From Chionoecetes opilio (lineage: Eukaryota > Arthropoda > Malacostraca > Decapoda > Majidae): 64,000 nt of DNA. The position numbers were made by a program, and so were the translations under genes. Position 1 is the stretch's first letter, and the number at the start of each line of letters is the position of its first letter. The DNA lies in contig JACEEZ010019113.1 in NCBI GenBank assembly GCA_016584305.1, positions 150,750 to 214,749 on the forward strand. The letters run 5' to 3'. Shown piece after piece: positions 36,101 to 42,335 of the stretch. The notes under the pieces were generated by a model. That model did no database searches, was not told the DNA's origin, and saw only the letters and a program-made list of their open reading frames with translations.

Positions 36101-39100
36101 ACACCAAGTAAACCAAGTAAGTAAGTAAGGATCACAACACATACCCTTCACATGAAAAAATGTTTTTTTTGGTAATAATGGACGAGAACTGCGTGGTCGC
36201 TACCGCCGTTCCCCACCTCATGCCACCCTCACCCCACCTCCGTGGCGACACGCCGCCGCCGTGCCCCACCTCACCCCATGCCAGGGACACAACCTTTGTT
36301 ATGTACGATATTTCGGGGCTCTATATGAGAACTCCTCGGATTTGCCCTACTTTGATGGCGGAATCGTTCTATATGATCAAATTAGTTGGTAACAAAATTT
36401 TTGGAATTTTATTTATTTAAAAAAAAAAATATATATATATATTAGGTCGTTCGCTTTATAGGGGAAACGCTTTATGCGAACACGCTTTATGTGGGACCCT
36501 AGTGTACTATCTTCAACAAGCAATATCTGGCTTACCCTGCACATCCCTGAGCTTCTTAAACCAGTCCAGCCTCTTTATCCCTAACCGTGCCTTTCACCTT
36601 CTTCATCACGCCATCCCTGTAGGTGTTGAACAGCCATGGGCACATACTTACAACACAATCCTCAGACCAACATTCACTGGGAGGTATTCTCCTTACACAT
36701 GCCTTACTCTCATTATAGACTAACACATACACTATACACTAACCTTTACATTGTTTTCTCCTTGGCCGTGGGTTAGCATGAACTGAGGAAGGTCTTTGGA
36801 TGCTATGGTCCAATTCATCGTGTGACAGCAAGGAGAGGTCTGAGCCATGGAGCTGAAGGGTAGGATGACTTCTTTATAGCTTGCTTCCAATATCAGAATT
36901 CACTGTAATTTATAGGTTGGTTCAGGACAGGCTAATAGCGCATCTTCGTGACATTCACCGCCCTGGTTCAGTCTAGTCCGGACCGGGTCAGGGTGGACTG
37001 ATGGTCGCGAAAATACATCGAGACTGGCCCCGTCCCATTCGTCGTTCCTATTGGCTGGGGGATCGAGTGGGCGGTACTGAACTGAACTGTGGAGGCGGCA
37101 GGCGTCCATCTTGTCAATATCCTTTTTGTCGTCCGCCTTTTAACCTGTGCTGAAGACTTTACAACTACCACGCCTGTGATACTTTAGTCTAATGGTCGGC
37201 CATCATGGTGTTTCATGTCTTATCAGCAGCACGAGAAGCTCCTGGTCGCCTTCCCCGCTGACTGTAGTGCGCATGCGCCAGTTCTCCCCACACTGGTCCA
37301 AGGTGGTCCTGGTATGTGGGTCGGACCGGACTGGACTGGGCTGAACCGTTCTAGACTGCCTCGCAAAAACAGTGACCGCCCGGGACTAGCCCAGTCCAGA
37401 CCGGGCCAGAGCGGTCGCGAAAATACGCTATAAGTCAGATTTCTATAGAGACATCCATCTATTTTATGAATCATTGTCAAAGACTTTAGTAAAGCTTTGT
37501 TAACATATTAATATACAATAGGAAGTTTTTTCAGTATGATTTATTTGTGATGGAAAATATGGGTAATAACATGCATGTTTTGTAGTAGTATTTGAAAATG
37601 CAAAAAGATATTAATCTTTTCCAGGGATAATGTGTGGTATGGTTATGTGGCATATTTCTCAACATTTGACCTTGAAGCAGCACTACACCAGAGTGGCAAG
37701 ATAATGATTGGTGACTGCAGGGTCAAATTGAAGAGGAGGGGAAGGGAAGAGAAAAGTTTCAAGGACATTGCTCTCTCACTCCACAAGTCGCAGGAACTAC
37801 TCACATACTTCTTTGGATTCAACTGCTGGACCTCAGAGATTGCATATGTCATTTTATAATGGCTTTGGAGATTTTGTTTGAAATATGTGCAGATCATGTT
37901 TATATTCACTGACACTTACAACTTGAACTTCATCAGACTTTCTATGCCTCCATACAAATGTTCACATGGAATTGAAAAGTTTTGATCGATTGACACTTAA
38001 TTGTAGCAACTTTGTGATGTAATTGGCTATTCTATTTGTTACTGATGGGCCATAATGGAGGGTATACTATTATTTATGCTAATCATTTATTTTTCAGCTA
38101 GAAAGAGAGATTGATAATGAACAGAAAGACTTGATGCGATATGTGTGTCTGGTACGGGTGAGAATGCCCATGGAAGGGCTGTGCAGCGAGGGGCTTGGGG
38201 TGAGTGAGTGCCCATGCAACCCTCAGTCACCCCACGCCAGGGCAGAATCCATTAAGTGTGCACGAAGGTAAATATTGGGACAAGATACCTCACCTCTCAT
38301 CTTGTTTTCTGTATTTGTGGCTAACTTTGTATTATGTCATGAAGCATGGGATTTATTAGCTTGAATGACTTTTCCTATGTTTTATTTTTGCAGTTTTTAG
38401 TCAATAGACTTTCCTAAATTGAGATGAGTATTGTAAGCTATACGTACATTGTTACAGCATCAGCATGGGATTGACGGACTGATATACAGCAATATTAAAG
38501 CATTTTCATCATGTGCAAAAAATTGTATCTAATAATGTGCAGGTTCGCCTTCAACTCTGCAATGAAAGCAGCATTTGCAAAGTTCATCATTATAAGACTG
38601 AGGAATGGCAAAGTGATGGCAGAGGTGGACACAACACAGGCAGATCCGCAGATATACAACCCAGCCTGGGATAACCCCTTGGTGAAGGTAGTGATGGCCT
38701 TGCATTACTTCTCCCTTGCAATTGAGTTCATGATTTCATTTGTGCACAAGAATTCATGCTTTAGGGCTAATGCCTTCATTCCCTGCTCACAGCATTCCCT
38801 TGCTGGCTGACAGCTGTATTACCAGGTGATGATTGGCTTCATAGAGATCGGAGTTTATACAAATATATCTAATGCGCCACCCTTGTCTGCTGCTTGATGT
38901 TTATGTGAATTAAGTATGTACTCTTTAAGATAAAGAATAATCATTGTGAGGCATCTGGGTAATGTTCGTAATAGAAATAAATTTATGCTACAATATTTCT
39001 ACTTTGAAGACTGCCCACTGTAAAAAAACATTCAAAGCAAGTATTGAAGGTAGTGTCATTAAAGTTCATATTGAGAAACAGTACATCTTTGTACCATTTT

Positions 39101-39400
39101 GCACATGAAGCAGACAAGACAAAGTTATGTATGAAAGGAAACAGATTAGTGGAAGAAGCTCGGACACTTTCGGGTGCAGTAACAGGAAAGAACAGTGAGA
39201 AAAGTAGCACAGAAATTCACAAGTGTTCTCACATTGCAAATTAATTTTGAATTTGTATTTCAAATCCTTTTTTTCAGGTAATTGACATCGATCATGACCC
39301 AGAGGAGGAAGACAGCGATGAGGAGTTTGCACTGCTGGAAGACATTGACGAGGATGAACTGGAGGCTCTGCTGGATGCAACCCTGAGCAAGGATTCATAA
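14514..39400 (+). CDS. RDM1: RDM1-like protein (RAD52 motif-containing protein 1), six visible exons
   Basis: Exons 14514-14603, 36777-36859, 37625-37847, 38098-38267, 38543-38687 and 39278-39400 join in phases 0, 2, 0, 2 and 0 with AG/GT borders, giving about 277 codons and a TAA at 39398-39400. Vertebrate RDM1 is about 284 residues. Residues 13-105 form an RRM: MYVSSFCW as strand 1, RKVFGCYGPIHRV as helix end and strand 2, YGYVAYFSTFDLEAAL as strand 3. Next comes KSQELLTYFFGFNCWTS, the RD motif shared with RAD52 (FGYNGW in that family). A central domain with a basic helix (RRFAFNSAMKAAFAKF) and an acidic tail rich in D/E follow. RDM1 is a nuclear RNA- and DNA-binding protein linked to cisplatin response and recombination; this role is taken from the family. 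The start codon is missing and probably lies upstream. Intron 1 is 22.2 kb of nested transposons. Confidence 0.82.
14604..14872. other. Start of RDM1-like intron 1, unassigned
   Basis: About 270 bases without repeat match; LINE-C'' begins at 14873. Confidence 0.45.
14873..17172 (-). mobile_element. LINE-C'' (RTE-like) fragment, split by TIR-2
   Basis: Minus-strand copy of the RTE-like LINE-C, from a truncated 5' side near 17172 to the 3' tail at 14873. The tail ends ATGCCCCCAATGATTGATTG, a (TGAT)n ending typical of RTE-type LINEs. Parts: 17149-16961 (KKAFDSVHRESLWDLLRLRG, block A), 16953-16675 (TGVRQGCVLAPSLFN and the decayed catalytic region FAGDAV), and 15480-15130 (FGNKCLRRIMGYRWE). TIR-2 copy 1 (15488-16573) interrupts it. 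The element is dead: YADD has become AGDA and frames are broken. Confidence 0.8.
15488..16573. mobile_element. TIR-2 DNA transposon copy 1 (TA target)
   Basis: Termini CACTAGGGTCCCGCATAAAG and CATTTTATG-like GGGGACCCTAGTG are inverted repeats. The right flank is TA (16574-16575) and the left flank is GA, a one-base decay of TA. This is shown by the intact LINE-C at about 32155, which reads ACATACCTTGG at the insertion point. The words CATAAAG/CATAAAA recur near both ends. The interior includes a segment resembling the C-terminal zinc motif of a LINE (minus strand about 16180-16230). There is no transposase. Confidence 0.8.
17173..17799 (+). mobile_element. LINE-C (RTE-like), 5' region
   Basis: A GC-rich leader with a run of about 20 G near 17612-17631, ending in-frame with the endonuclease start that resumes at 22411 after the gypsy element. 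The left boundary next to LINE-C'' is approximate. No ORF1 is recognised; RTE-like LINEs usually lack a long one. Confidence 0.55.
17800..17978 (+). repeat. 5' LTR of the gypsy element
   Basis: A direct repeat of about 177 bases (TGTGCTGTCTTGAGTGTTAG to CAGGAAGGAACAGCAAAGTG) that recurs at 22234-22410 with only one or two visible differences, which suggests a fairly young insertion. GTGGCGACGAGG follows immediately and may be the primer-binding region. The exact LTR start is uncertain by a few bases because the flank is (GT)n. Confidence 0.8.
18049..19803 (+). pseudogene. Gypsy gag-protease-RT frame, ends at a premature stop
   Basis: From the ATG at 18049, the first about 220 residues are gag-like (TNWIEHAEDAFLAF and onward). 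A nucleic-acid-binding zinc knuckle pair follows (CFGCNGFDHIHGQKKC, then CNHCGVMNHFATAC at about 18720-18830). The aspartic protease core MLIDSGANVSLLD is at about 19021-19060. The RT begins with WVSPLVTAPKPNGDIRICAD and KFSKVDLNSYYHQI. The frame stops with TAG at 19801-19803 inside the palm domain; the same frame then continues at 19807. The product would be a truncated polyprotein without a catalytic YxDD box. Confidence 0.85.
19807..20280 (+). pseudogene. Gypsy RT catalytic and connection region
   Basis: Continues the same frame after the stop. The catalytic box, normally Y/V-x-DD, reads GADDILIW, so its first residue is altered. It is followed by FHGFMVSDKGIKP and VRSFLGLINYLTRFIP, the conserved RT thumb. 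A frameshift near 20275 ends the frame, and the RNase H continues in another frame. Confidence 0.85.
20285..22207 (+). pseudogene. Gypsy RNase H and integrase frame
   Basis: Open from the frameshift at about 20285 (the long stretch is 20327-22207). RNase H signatures: LIVDASPVGLGAIL, LEKEALAIVWACEKFH, MTDHQALTTIF. Integrase: the zinc-binding H-H-C-C (HETHMG near 20975 to HCIPC near 21075), then the catalytic D in HIDICGPF, D in VSDNGPQF and E in PQANGEVERFF, spaced as in active enzymes. The C-terminus is long, acidic and low in complexity, with a TRRPRRTTRRP stretch. This part alone looks intact; the element is broken upstream. Confidence 0.85.
22234..22410 (+). repeat. 3' LTR of the gypsy element
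   Basis: Direct repeat of 17800-17978; a visible difference is TTGTAAGG here versus TTGTACGG there. Confidence 0.8.
22411..23141 (+). pseudogene. LINE-C endonuclease domain
   Basis: Reads GSWNVLSLLDYRLLPLLSGE, then DIVGLSETRRPGSG, SLVAVYAPTEV and, in a second frame from 22714, LGNFNATTG and FGTDHRLVVATLK. These are the N-terminal, catalytic Glu, Asp-Asn and Asp-His blocks of an APE-type endonuclease as used by RTE-like LINEs. One frameshift lies near 22760. The frame is cut at TTAA (23138-23141) by the TIR element that follows, and resumes in phase at 27968. Confidence 0.85.
23275..23400 (-). mobile_element. LINE-B 3' tip (copy 3, severely 5'-truncated)
   Basis: GGGTAACACAAAGCCCGCTT at 23318 is identical to the LINE-B 3' end at 772 and close to that at 28893. 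It is preceded by an A/T-rich tail that includes GCACAACAAAAA, shared with the 28.9-kb copy. Confidence 0.75.
23500..23620 (-). pseudogene. Relic of a LINE RNase H / zinc-motif tail
   Basis: On the minus strand the sequence reads GHTTLTVHLHGLRQSPDSHC and then CRNISETIEHCLL, the junction of an RNase H domain and the C-terminal Cys-His motif in I/R1/jockey-type LINEs. Related relics lie in the TIR-2 copies at 16.2 and 33.9 kb. Short and isolated. Confidence 0.5.
23847..24599 (+). pseudogene. LINE-J (jockey-like) ORF1, gag-like
   Basis: A 250-codon frame. The first 90 residues are Pro/Thr/Ala-rich low complexity, followed by a basic patch (NKRKKGENKKNKRS). A single zinc knuckle CNYCARKGHTAVTC (CX2CX4HX4C, about 24248-24290) and a Pro/Gln-rich C-terminus follow. 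ORF1 proteins of this type coat the LINE RNA. The N-terminus is probably incomplete because the frame starts right at the junction with older sequence. It overlaps ORF2 by 34 bases, a normal LINE arrangement. Confidence 0.7.
24566..27404 (+). pseudogene. LINE-J (jockey-like) ORF2: endonuclease and reverse transcriptase, frameshifted
   Basis: The endonuclease starts at the ATG at 24566: ISANVRGLRTNIGDL, VVATETWLN, LCAMYRPPRQGP, MVGDLNHH, then after a frameshift near 25185, GSSDHHAVL. The linker continues in a third frame (QPWFGYRCHVAAEAKYSAWL). After another shift the RT domain is open from 25842 to 27404: KKATGPDDVSPYLLK, NYRPISLLS, QQFGFRPGRST, LDIAGTFDRVWH, SVPQGSVLGPVLW, catalytic box YTDD (about 26533), then LIRPYLEYAALSW-like KAQIRPYLEYAALSW. 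The usual K before AFD is changed and the usual YADD is YTDD. At least three frameshifts make it non-functional. Its high GC content contrasts with the AT-rich surroundings. Confidence 0.85.
27405..27625 (+). mobile_element. LINE-J 3' UTR with A-rich tail and (GA)n
   Basis: Non-coding sequence after the ORF2 TGA, ending in an A-run (27559-27571) and then a (GA)n tract to about 27621. An A-rich 3' end fits jockey-type LINEs; the GA tract is probably microsatellite growth from that tail. Confidence 0.7.
27626..27963. mobile_element. Right-hand part of the TTAA element
   Basis: About 340 bases without a domain, containing a CG-rich patch with GTGACGTCAC-like sequence near 27760. It ends with the 16-bp TIR. 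Confidence 0.55.
27968..28822 (+). pseudogene. LINE-C linker and start of reverse transcriptase
   Basis: Resumes in phase from 23141. It reads LEKLKDLTCAHEYAVTVSNH, a linker with SLAEDVEGHLNANDLRPAYR, AKYFGQLF, then RT blocks KLRGGKAAGVCNISAELIKA (RTE style) and PDWKRGLIIPIWKGKGDRQD. The frame is cut after GACTGCAACAATTA at 28822 by the LINE-B fragment and resumes at 29996. A second, inverted copy of this stretch is at 32765-33445. Confidence 0.85.
28823..29995 (-). mobile_element. LINE-B copy 2, 5'-truncated, inserted in LINE-C
   Basis: Minus strand. The 3' end carries an (AAT)n/poly-A tail (28823-28855), then the family 3' UTR, the C-terminal coding part (LIRPCMEYVSHVWGGSTHT, about 29700-29755), and stops at 29995. 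AATTA flanks both sides and is a plausible 5-bp target duplication. The 5' end shows GTCGAGTAGAC then GTCTACTCGAC, a small hairpin. A CR1-like tail (29113-29417) is nested in it. Confidence 0.8.
29113..29417 (-). mobile_element. LINE-G (CR1-like) 3' end nested in LINE-B copy 2
   Basis: On the minus strand it encodes NNGFKLEKRRFKKEIGRNWF, then NRVVNDWNGLSRQVV and FKRSLDKFMDGKERW. It ends in the family tail AGCTTCCTTATTTTCTTATG. LINE-B sequence on either side (GTGAAAGGGAT / ATGAAAGAG) is continuous without it. Confidence 0.8.
29996..30010 (+). mobile_element. LINE-C, 15-base island between two insertions
   Basis: Only about 15 bases (TACCACGGTATTA) separate the LINE-B insertion from the TIR-3 insertion. 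They continue the LINE-C frame (NYHGI then TLLSV). Confidence 0.7.
30079..30458 (-). mobile_element. tRNA-derived SINE, copy 1, nested in TIR-3
   Basis: On the minus strand the head GGAGGCGGTAGCAGAGTGGT carries a Pol III A box (TAGCAGAGTGG), and a B box (GAGTTCGATCC) lies about 45 bases downstream. The body is about 250 bases with CCTGCCTGCGCCACCACGGG, ending at an A/T-rich tail near 30080-30118. The same unit is at 32994 and 46108. Confidence 0.85.
31165..31287 (+). pseudogene. Relic of a pogo/Tigger transposase N-terminus (CENP-B-type HTH)
   Basis: A 40-codon frame starting at an ATG: SSRKRMKLKSLSLQEKVKVL followed by TRMDAGA. This is the opening of the CENP-B N-terminal helix-turn-helix found in pogo/Tigger transposases and CENP-B. 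It stops at TGA after ACYLC. The inverted arm on the minus strand (about 30710-30615) encodes a diverged version, KGMKLKSLSLQERVK. No DDE catalytic domain is present. Confidence 0.6.
31469..32780 (+). pseudogene. LINE-C reverse transcriptase, C-terminal half, and 3' tail
   Basis: Continues LINE-C: KSTTDPILALRVLVER (31578-31625), a TGA, then VELKKAFDSVHRESLWDLL (block A, about 31660-31715), TGVRQGCVLAPSLFN, FADDAVIFAES (intact catalytic FADD, about 31955), AYGEDIEILKSFTYLGST, FGNKCLRRIMGYRWD, and LWLYGHVARYPE. It ends in the 3' tail ATGCCCCCAATGATTGATGA near 32775. Visible lesions are in-frame stops near 31625, 31747 and 32036. Confidence 0.85.
32765..33445 (-). mobile_element. RTE-like LINE fragment of the LINE-C family, inverted, split by a SINE
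   Basis: On the minus strand it repeats the LINE-C stretch GKAAGVYNISAEFLKAGGEA (33445-33360), then after the SINE, VWQSGTIPSDWKRGLVVPI, an in-frame stop, and NNYHGIRLLSVPRKIFA. This copy lacks the LINE-B and TIR-3 insertions. It therefore provides the empty-site sequence for both junctions in the main LINE-C copy. Confidence 0.8.
32994..33342 (+). mobile_element. tRNA-derived SINE, copy 2
   Basis: Plus strand; head GGCGGTAGCAGAGTGGTTAA with A box TAGCAGAGTGG and B box GAGTTCGATCC at 33048. The body is colinear with copy 1 and the tail is an A-run near 33328-33340. It is inserted in the inverted LINE-C fragment. Confidence 0.85.
33446..33510 (-). mobile_element. RTE-D LINE remnant, left piece
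   Basis: On the minus strand it encodes RT motifs downstream of the catalytic box (KKVESEWSKSNIG-like). It joins 36507-36720 when TIR-2 copy 2 is removed. Confidence 0.5.
34347..36083 (+). pseudogene. LINE-F reverse transcriptase
   Basis: First frame (to 35079): LRPNSAAGPDGVPAILL, NYRPVALTSHLIKVFEK, QHGFRKGRSCLSKLL, FLDFAKAFDKVDHGIL. The [13 protein letters not shown] block is present but shifted in frame near 34960-35075. The second frame (35085-36083) has the catalytic FADDTSI, LGVYLSADGSFSHHI, and LVQPLLDYCSQLWSPH and stays open to the TGA. Apart from the frameshift and the missing N-terminus it is well kept, so it is probably one of the younger LINEs here. Confidence 0.85.
34347..36130 (+). 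mobile_element. LINE-F (CR1/L2-like), 5'-truncated, nested in TIR-2
   Basis: A plus-strand LINE of about 1.8 kb. It ends in a microsatellite-like tail (AAGTAAACCAAGTAAGTAAG) typical of CR1/L2-group elements rather than poly-A. Sequence on both sides (TTGTGAATGG / CACAACACATA) is TIR-2 and is continuous at 15850-15870 in TIR-2 copy 1. Confidence 0.8.
36507..36720 (-). pseudogene. RTE-D LINE remnant, right piece
   Basis: On the minus strand it reads MCPWLFNTYRDGVMKKVKGT, the RTE-style block around PWLFN, then KEAGLV and a decayed catalytic region. Confidence 0.65.
36777..36859 (+). CDS. RDM1: RDM1-like exon b: middle of the RRM
   Basis: 83 bases between acceptor GTGGGTTAG (with the pyrimidine stretch TTGTTTTCTCCTT upstream) and donor GG|GTAGGA. 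It enters in phase 0 and leaves in phase 2, exactly the phases demanded by the exons on either side. It encodes HELRKVFGCYGPIHRVTARR and GLSHGAE. FGCYGPIHRV is the expected end of RRM helix 1 plus strand 2, which is missing between exons a and c. It is much too short to stand out as an open frame. Confidence 0.75.
36930..37435. mobile_element. Putative MITE in RDM1-like intron 2
   Basis: TAGCGCATCTTCGTGAC near 36935 and TAGCGTATTTTCGCGAC (read backwards from about 37433) are imperfect TIRs. TCGCGAAAATAC also occurs at 37006 and 37417. The interior contains repeated GTCCGGACCGGG/GTCCAGACCGGG words. There is no coding content. Confidence 0.45.
37625..37847 (+). CDS. RDM1: RDM1-like exon c: end of the RRM and the RD motif
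   Basis: Acceptor TTTTCCAG before 37625, entering in phase 2. It encodes NVWYGYVAYFSTFDLEAALH (RRM strand 3 and helix 2), KIMIGDCRVKLKRRG (strand 4), then SLHKSQELLTYFFGFNCWTS, the RAD52-like RD motif. The most likely donor is TAT|GTCATT at 37848, a weak site, leaving in phase 0. A TAA follows nine bases later, so the exon cannot extend much further. Confidence 0.85.
38098..38267 (+). CDS. RDM1: RDM1-like exon d
   Basis: Acceptor TTTATTTTTCAG, donor CGAAG|GTAAAT, phase 0 in and 2 out. Encodes LEREIDNEQKDLMRYVCLVR, a strand with LCSEGLGVSECPCNPQS, and ESIKCAR. The LEER-like start, the hydrophobic strand and the Cys/Gly/Val stretch follow the order seen in RDM1 after the RD motif. Confidence 0.8.
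38543..38687 (+). CDS. RDM1: RDM1-like exon e
   Basis: Acceptor AATAATGTGCAG, donor GTGAAG|GTAGTG, phase 2 in and 0 out. Encodes FAFNSAMKAAFAKFIIIRLR and NGKVMAEVDTTQ. This amphipathic helix plus 'xxGKxxxEv' strand is characteristic of the C-terminal half of RDM1. Confidence 0.82.
39278..39400 (+). CDS. RDM1: RDM1-like last coding exon
   Basis: Acceptor CCTTTTTTTCAG. Forty codons from VIDIDHDPEEEDSDEEF to LLDATLSKDS, ending TAA at 39398-39400. The tail is strongly acidic, as in the family. No AATAAA is evident shortly downstream, so the 3' UTR is undefined. Confidence 0.82.
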   Translation, partial: VIDIDHDPEEEDSDEEFALLEDIDEDELEALLDATLSKDS

Positions 39401-40122
39401 TACACCACAGTGTGTCAAGGAGCCATGGCCTTTAGTACAAAAGTAAGTATGTATAAGGCACTGTTGCCAAGAGCTGGTTAGGTGATTGTGTAAGGAGGGA
39501 CTCATGGATTGCAGGTGCTGGTGGGCGACAGTCGTGGTGAAATGTGAAAGAATTTATGACACAGCTCCTCGGAAGTATACTATCATGTCTAACATTTATC
39601 TCGTGAGTATTTGATGACTGAAGTCTTGGCTTAAAGGATGTTATGAGATATTGTTGCATGGTGTTTGTTTATTTTTTCATACACGTAATTGGCTTTCTTT
39701 TAAAACAAGTGGGTTGGCTCATAACAAACAAACAAACAAATATTTTCATAGGAAATTGCTCTACTAGGGGAAGGATTCAAACTCTTTGCCTTCATCCCTA
39801 CATGGCACACCACCCTCACACGCCAAGAAACATTAAAACAACACACAGCACACAGCACACACATTATCACACACAAATTATATCATCACTTCCACCTTGT
39901 CCTCCCCAAACCGGCATCCAGAGGCATATCCATACCCAGATCACCATCGCTCCATCCAATCACTCAAGGACAGCACTCAGCTGCTAGCACGGCCCCCACA
40001 CATCCACCCTTGTCCTCCCTTCCCCGTGAGCACAGAGTCCACCTGGCCAGGCCGCAGTGTGGACACCACCCGGCTCTTCTGAGCCATCAGAAGAGGCTGG
40101 CTGGGTCCATTGCGGATGCCTG
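39401..40122. other. Region downstream of the RDM1-like stop codon
   Basis: Probably 3' UTR and spacer. It holds CA-rich low-complexity sequence (about 39830-39870) and an ATTAAA at about 39831. No other gene is recognised. Confidence 0.4.
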
Positions 40123-40274
40123 TCCGGTGTTGTGTGAAATGTTGACGGCACAAACTCCTGTAGAGCCCTCCATTCATCTCTGATATTTCACTGGTTTTAC
40201 AGCTTAACTGCTGCCCTGATACATGTTACAGGCAACATCGAGTCATTAGCTTCCCATGAGAACGTTGACAAGTA

Positions 40275-41881
40275 CAGGGAGGTCCCGTTATACGAGCATT
40301 CGATATACGAGAATCCGATGATACGAGATGTGTAAATTAGGGTCTATTTTCAATATACGAGATCAAAAATCCAATGTTACGACATTCAAACTGGGGTGAG
40401 TAAAATTACCAAGTTATTTACTAAAGTAAATTACAAGTTATTTACTAAAATTATAAACATTTACTAACTATATGATTTTACCTAAGGTTGTACGATAAAT
40501 AAAATATATATAATAAGCGAGCCTGGAGACTTCCTACCTCTGCTAATACCAGTCTCGAGCAGTCGTTATAGATTATATATATAATCAATCTGAAAATAAC
40601 GTGCAGACTGGCCAACGACTGCTCGAGACTGGTATTAGCAGAGGTAGGAAGTCTCCAGGCTCGCTTATTATTAATTGGTATGCTATGAAATATAATTTCT
40701 CTAGGTGAATGTAGAAATATGATTGCATTTGGATGGATATCATTCATATATATGAGTAAAGAGATGAAATACAAGCAAGGGACTCATCCACGTCTGGCAG
40801 CACGGCCTTTGGTAGCAGCAGCAGCAGCATGAGCCAGCCCATGAAGCCCGTGAGTTGGATATCAACACCACTAGACCAAGGGAGATAGATGTCTTTGGTA
40901 ATATTTAGTAGGGGAGCGAGAACCCCTTGAGGAATCCTATGATCCCTGGTGATATCCTATGGTGCTATCACAGGCGTGGGAGCTGACTGTCTTCTTCAGG
41001 AAGGCACAGGTGAGGCGGATGACGGCGGGTTTTTACTCAAAAGTTTTGAGTGGCGGCCGGAGCCACCAGCTCCTCCGCCACTGTAGGTTTGGGCAGGATT
41101 AAACGTCTTATTACTCGTTATTATACAACTTAGTGATTATGGTGAGATGTTATATACACGTGTCATTATCTAAATCAATGTAGCACCGTGTGTCACCTTA
41201 AATAAGGGTGATTTAAAGATGTTATGATGAGGTGACTGCTGGGGCAGTGAGTGACGGAGAAATTCTTGCCGTGGCCCCACCGCTCCATAACACAAATATT
41301 CACTATTTCAACCCACATACACACCTTCTAACACCAAAACACTAGCAACACAGGCTTTTTACTTATATATCTTACTATCTGATACATTAAAACTCCTTAA
41401 AACGCAAGCATTCCGAATAAAACGAGAATTAGTTTGGGATGACAGGGACAAGGCGGAGAGGCAGTCTGGCATGCCATTCTTGCCCGGAAATATGTCTCGC
41501 TGACTTGTGATTGGTCGAGAAGTTTTAAAAACAGTTTGTCATTGGCTGCTGACTGATGATGAGCTTGATGACATCATTTATGTTTTATGTTTAATTAATG
41601 TGCAGTTATGTTATTTTGTTTGCTATTTTCTCTTTCAGAATGGTTTTTCTACAGAATAGGTAGCACAGTGTAGGTAATATAGACGCTGTGTGTTTGTTGT
41701 GTTTGCCATAGTTTATTTTAGCTTGAAAAACATGTCAATTTATTTTATTTATTTTTTTAATTGATGGGGTCCTGGAACCAAACCTATATTTTACCATTAG
41801 TTATGTGTTTCGTTATACGAGATTTCGCTTTACGAGTATGCCAGGTGGAACCTAACTGCTCGTATCTTCGGGACCTCCCTG
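40275..41881. mobile_element. TIR-1 DNA transposon copy 4, 1.6 kb
   Basis: The best-preserved copy. CAGGGAGGTCCCGTTATACG at the left and CGTATCTTCGGGACCTCCCT then G at the right, flanked by TA (40273-40274, 41882-41883). Colinear with copy 3 at 12628, but about 100 bases near 40500-40600 are extra: an inverted copy of the adjacent block at 40607-40675. No transposase frame. Confidence 0.85.
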
Positions 41882-41883
41882 TA

Positions 41884-42335
41884 ATAATAGTTACGTACTC
41901 AAAAGCTTAAAATATCCGTCAAAAAGTTCAAACAGGAGTATGGTTCTTATCAGGTATAATTATTATCCTTTGTCTGGATACCAGTGCATCTAACTACTCT
42001 CATAAATTAACAAGGATCTCAGAGTACACTGTAACAAGTTTCAGGGCAGCGGTAATGCTGTAAAACATGCAAATCAAATAATATACTTAGGTAGCTTACG
42101 AGAAGGTTCAGCCTTTTCTCTGATTTGCATGTTTTACAGCATTACTGCTACCCTGAAACATGATACAGGGTACTCTGAGACACATTATTTTATGAGAGTA
42201 GTTACATGCACTGGTATCCAGACAAAAGATAATAATTATACCTGATAAGAACAATACTCCTGTTCCCACAAGCTGACTGATTCACATGCATTATTTGATG
42301 TGGATATTCTAAGCTTTTAAGTAACTATTATTAAT
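41884..42335. repeat. Fold-back palindrome with about 195-base arms
   Basis: Left arm words TAATAGTTAC, AAAAGCTTAA, CAGGTATAATTATTATC, CTGGATACCAGTGCAT and GCTGTAAAACATGCAAATCA recur as reverse complements in mirror order in the right arm, ending GTAACTATTATTA. The loop is about 40 bases near 42082-42120. The arms are diverged by small indels. Confidence 0.75.

Larger units (their letters stand above)
33513..36504. mobile_element. TIR-2 DNA transposon copy 2 with a nested LINE
   Basis: Ends CACTAGGGTCCCACATAAAA and CTTTATGTGGGACCCTAGTG, flanked by TA (33511-33512, 36505-36506). Without the LINE-F insertion (34347-36130) it would be about 1.2 kb, matching TIR-2 copy 1. A phrase beginning CAGGGCTCATAG and GTTCCCCAAGGGATCCTC is tandemly repeated near 34120-34260. 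A LINE tail relic (TETIEHFLLQSPRFHSH, about 33885-33935 plus strand) lies inside. Confidence 0.8.

Noticed and set aside
38511..38810. A 99-codon open frame read as one independent gene
   Set aside because: Only 38543-38687 is coding, as an exon of the RDM1-like gene; the rest is intron on both sides of good splice sites.
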